A DNA stretch of 64,000 bases from Undibacterium sp. CCC3.4 (GTDB lineage: Bacteria; Pseudomonadota; Gammaproteobacteria; Burkholderiales; Burkholderiaceae_D): the NCBI RefSeq assembly GCF_034347425.1, contig NZ_CP133779.1:2232001-2296000 (forward strand), read 5' to 3'. Position 1 is the first letter of the stretch, and each line of letters starts with the position of its first letter. Under the pieces are notes generated by a model that was not told the origin of the DNA, ran no database searches, and saw only the letters and a list, made by a program, of their open reading frames with translations. This document shows, one piece after another, positions 62,941 to 64,000 of this stretch. A program made the position numbers and the translations under genes.

Positions 62941-64000
62941 TCAGAACTGATTCATCGTGTTGTCTTTACCCGAGGCTTTCAGTGCTGCATCGCCGCTGAA
63001 GTAATCTTTATGATCATCACCCATGTCGGAACCGGCCATGTTTTGATGCTTGACACAGGCAATACCTTGACGGATTTCTTTGCGCTGTACACCGGCGACA
63101 TAGCCGAGCATACCTTGGTCGCCGAAATAGTCTTTAGCCAGGTTATCGGTCGACAAAGCAGCAGTATGGTAAGTCGGCAAAGTGATGAGGTGATGGAAAA
63201 TACCAGCTTCACGGGCCGAATCAGCCTGGAAGGTGCGGATTTTTTCATCAGCGACGATGGCCAATTCAGTACCATCGTATTCGACATTCATCAGCGCAGC
63301 GCGGTCGTAAGCGGAAATATCTTTGCCTTCTTGTTTCATGATATCGAAAATCTGCTGGCGGAAATTCAAAGTCCAGTTGAACGATGGGCTGTTGTTATAA
63401 ACCAGCTTGGCATTCGGGATGACTTTACGAATTTCGCTGACCATGCCACCGATTTGAGCGATATGTGGTTTCTCAGTTTCTATCCACAGCAAATCTGCGC
63501 CGTTTTGCAGCGAGGTGATGCAATCGAGTACGCAACGCTCTTCACCAGTACCGGCGCGGAATTGGAACAAGTTACTCGGCAAACGTTTCGGGCGCAGTAA
63601 TTTGTCGCCGCGTTTGATGACTACGTCACCATTGTTCATCGATGCCGTCGATACTTCGTCCACATCGAGGAAAGAATTGTACAGATCACCGAGGTCGCCG
63701 ACTTCGTTAGTTACCGCAATTTGCTTGGTCAAACCGGCACCGAGCGAATCAGTACGCGCAACGATGAGGCCATCATCGACACCGAGTTCGAGGAAGGCGT
63801 AACGTACGGCGCGGATTTTTGCCAAGAAATCTTCATGTGGTACCGTGACTTTGCCATCTTGATGGCCGCACTGTTTTTCATCCGACACTTGGTTTTCGAT
63901 TTGGATGCAGCAAGCACCGGCTTCGATCATTTGTTTTGCCATCAGATACGTCGCTTCGGCATTGCCGAAACCGGCATCGATATCGGCAATGATAGGCACA
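62941..64000 (-). CDS. aceA: Isocitrate lyase, C-terminal part (cut by right edge)
   Basis: AceA splits isocitrate into glyoxylate and succinate, the entry to the glyoxylate bypass. The 352 visible residues include PIIADIDAGFGN with Mg-binding Asp, the catalytic-loop Cys in DEKQCGHQDGKVTVPHEDF, LIVARTDSLGAG, LLWIETEKPHIAQIGGMV and VYNNSPSFNWTLNF. The gap between CGH and these blocks is larger than in the E. coli enzyme, fitting the long (about 530-residue) form of Burkholderiales and Pseudomonas. The N-terminus lies beyond the window. Confidence 0.96.
   Translation of the reverse strand, partial: VPIIADIDAGFGNAEATYLMAKQMIEAGACCIQIENQVSDEKQCGHQDGKVTVPHEDFLAKIRAVRYAFLELGVDDGLIVARTDSLGAGLTKQIAVTNEVGDLGDLYNSFLDVDEVSTASMNNGDVVIKRGDKLLRPKRLPSNLFQFRAGTGEERCVLDCITSLQNGADLLWIETEKPHIAQIGGMVSEIRKVIPNAKLVYNNSPSFNWTLNFRQQIFDIMKQEGKDISAYDRAALMNVEYDGTELAIVADEKIRTFQADSAREAGIFHHLITLPTYHTAALSTDNLAKDYFGDQGMLGYVAGVQRKEIRQGIACVKHQNMAGSDMGDDHKDYFSGDAALKASGKDNTMNQF

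Noticed and set aside
1..64000. CRISPR array, tRNA or rRNA genes, prophage
   Set aside because: No regularly spaced repeats, tRNA-like cloverleaf, rRNA-like stretch or phage structural genes were seen by eye. A tRNA scan would settle the tRNA point.

Overview
The window is a stretch of chromosome from a beta-proteobacterium, most likely Burkholderiales and perhaps Oxalobacteraceae (an Undibacterium- or Janthinobacterium-like organism). This placement rests on gene content only: long-form isocitrate lyase, PrkA-YeaH-SpoVR, a CzcE-like protein, CreA, a GuaC-type GMP reductase and many c-di-GMP proteins. No rRNA, tRNA or CRISPR array was seen. Both edges cut a gene: an MGDG-synthase-like glycosyltransferase on the left and isocitrate lyase on the right.

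Layout. 1-5.6 kb: housekeeping genes (pdxH, hemerythrin, tcdA, a lone cheW, guaC, a secreted phosphoesterase). 5.7-10.7 kb: a Cu(I) ATPase with its MerR regulator, then a NemR/NemA electrophile-response pair. 10.9-18.6 kb: a c-di-GMP phosphodiesterase and the prkA-yeaH-ycgB operon. 18.5-22 kb: a Zn/Cd/Pb ATPase with CadR, and a MarC protein. 22.5-23.6 kb: a protein with a protein-kinase fold whose catalytic residues are all gone. 23.8-28 kb: two transporters, CreA and an HDOD protein. 28-33.1 kb: a peptidoglycan-recycling group (amidase, amino-sugar kinase, AmpG permease, peptide-binding protein). 33.1-37.8 kb: an RcsC-like hybrid kinase divergent from a clear RcsB relative. 38.5-45.1 kb: outer-membrane and nucleoside uptake genes (TonB receptor, Tsx, BMP protein, OmpW). 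45.2-53 kb: a wrecked sensor kinase, ybdK, a BvgS/EvgS-like kinase with its regulator, and a CSS-EAL phosphodiesterase. 53-64 kb: an AT-rich regulatory gap, a small HTH protein, a GHL10-type glycosidase, CzcE-like, LysR, lipocalin, glutaminase, a GGDEF-EAL protein and aceA.

The most unusual part is 42.2-43.1 kb, between tsx and the BMP gene. It holds an internally deleted IscB gene (ancestor family of Cas9) that keeps its PLMP start and its C-terminus. In front of it is a roughly 300-nt segment full of hairpins that fits an omega-RNA, and behind it an IS200/IS605-like right-end hairpin. The position expected to supply the omega-RNA guide is occupied by the end of a hairpin-forming MITE. That MITE has two more full copies and one solo end in this window.

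A second candidate system is an Rcs-like phosphorelay. Dyads of the form TAGTA-N4-TMCTA or TCGGAATTTTCYTA, which resemble known RcsB boxes, lie upstream of the RcsC-like kinase, the TonB receptor, ompW and the CSS-EAL gene. This suggests one envelope and c-di-GMP regulon.
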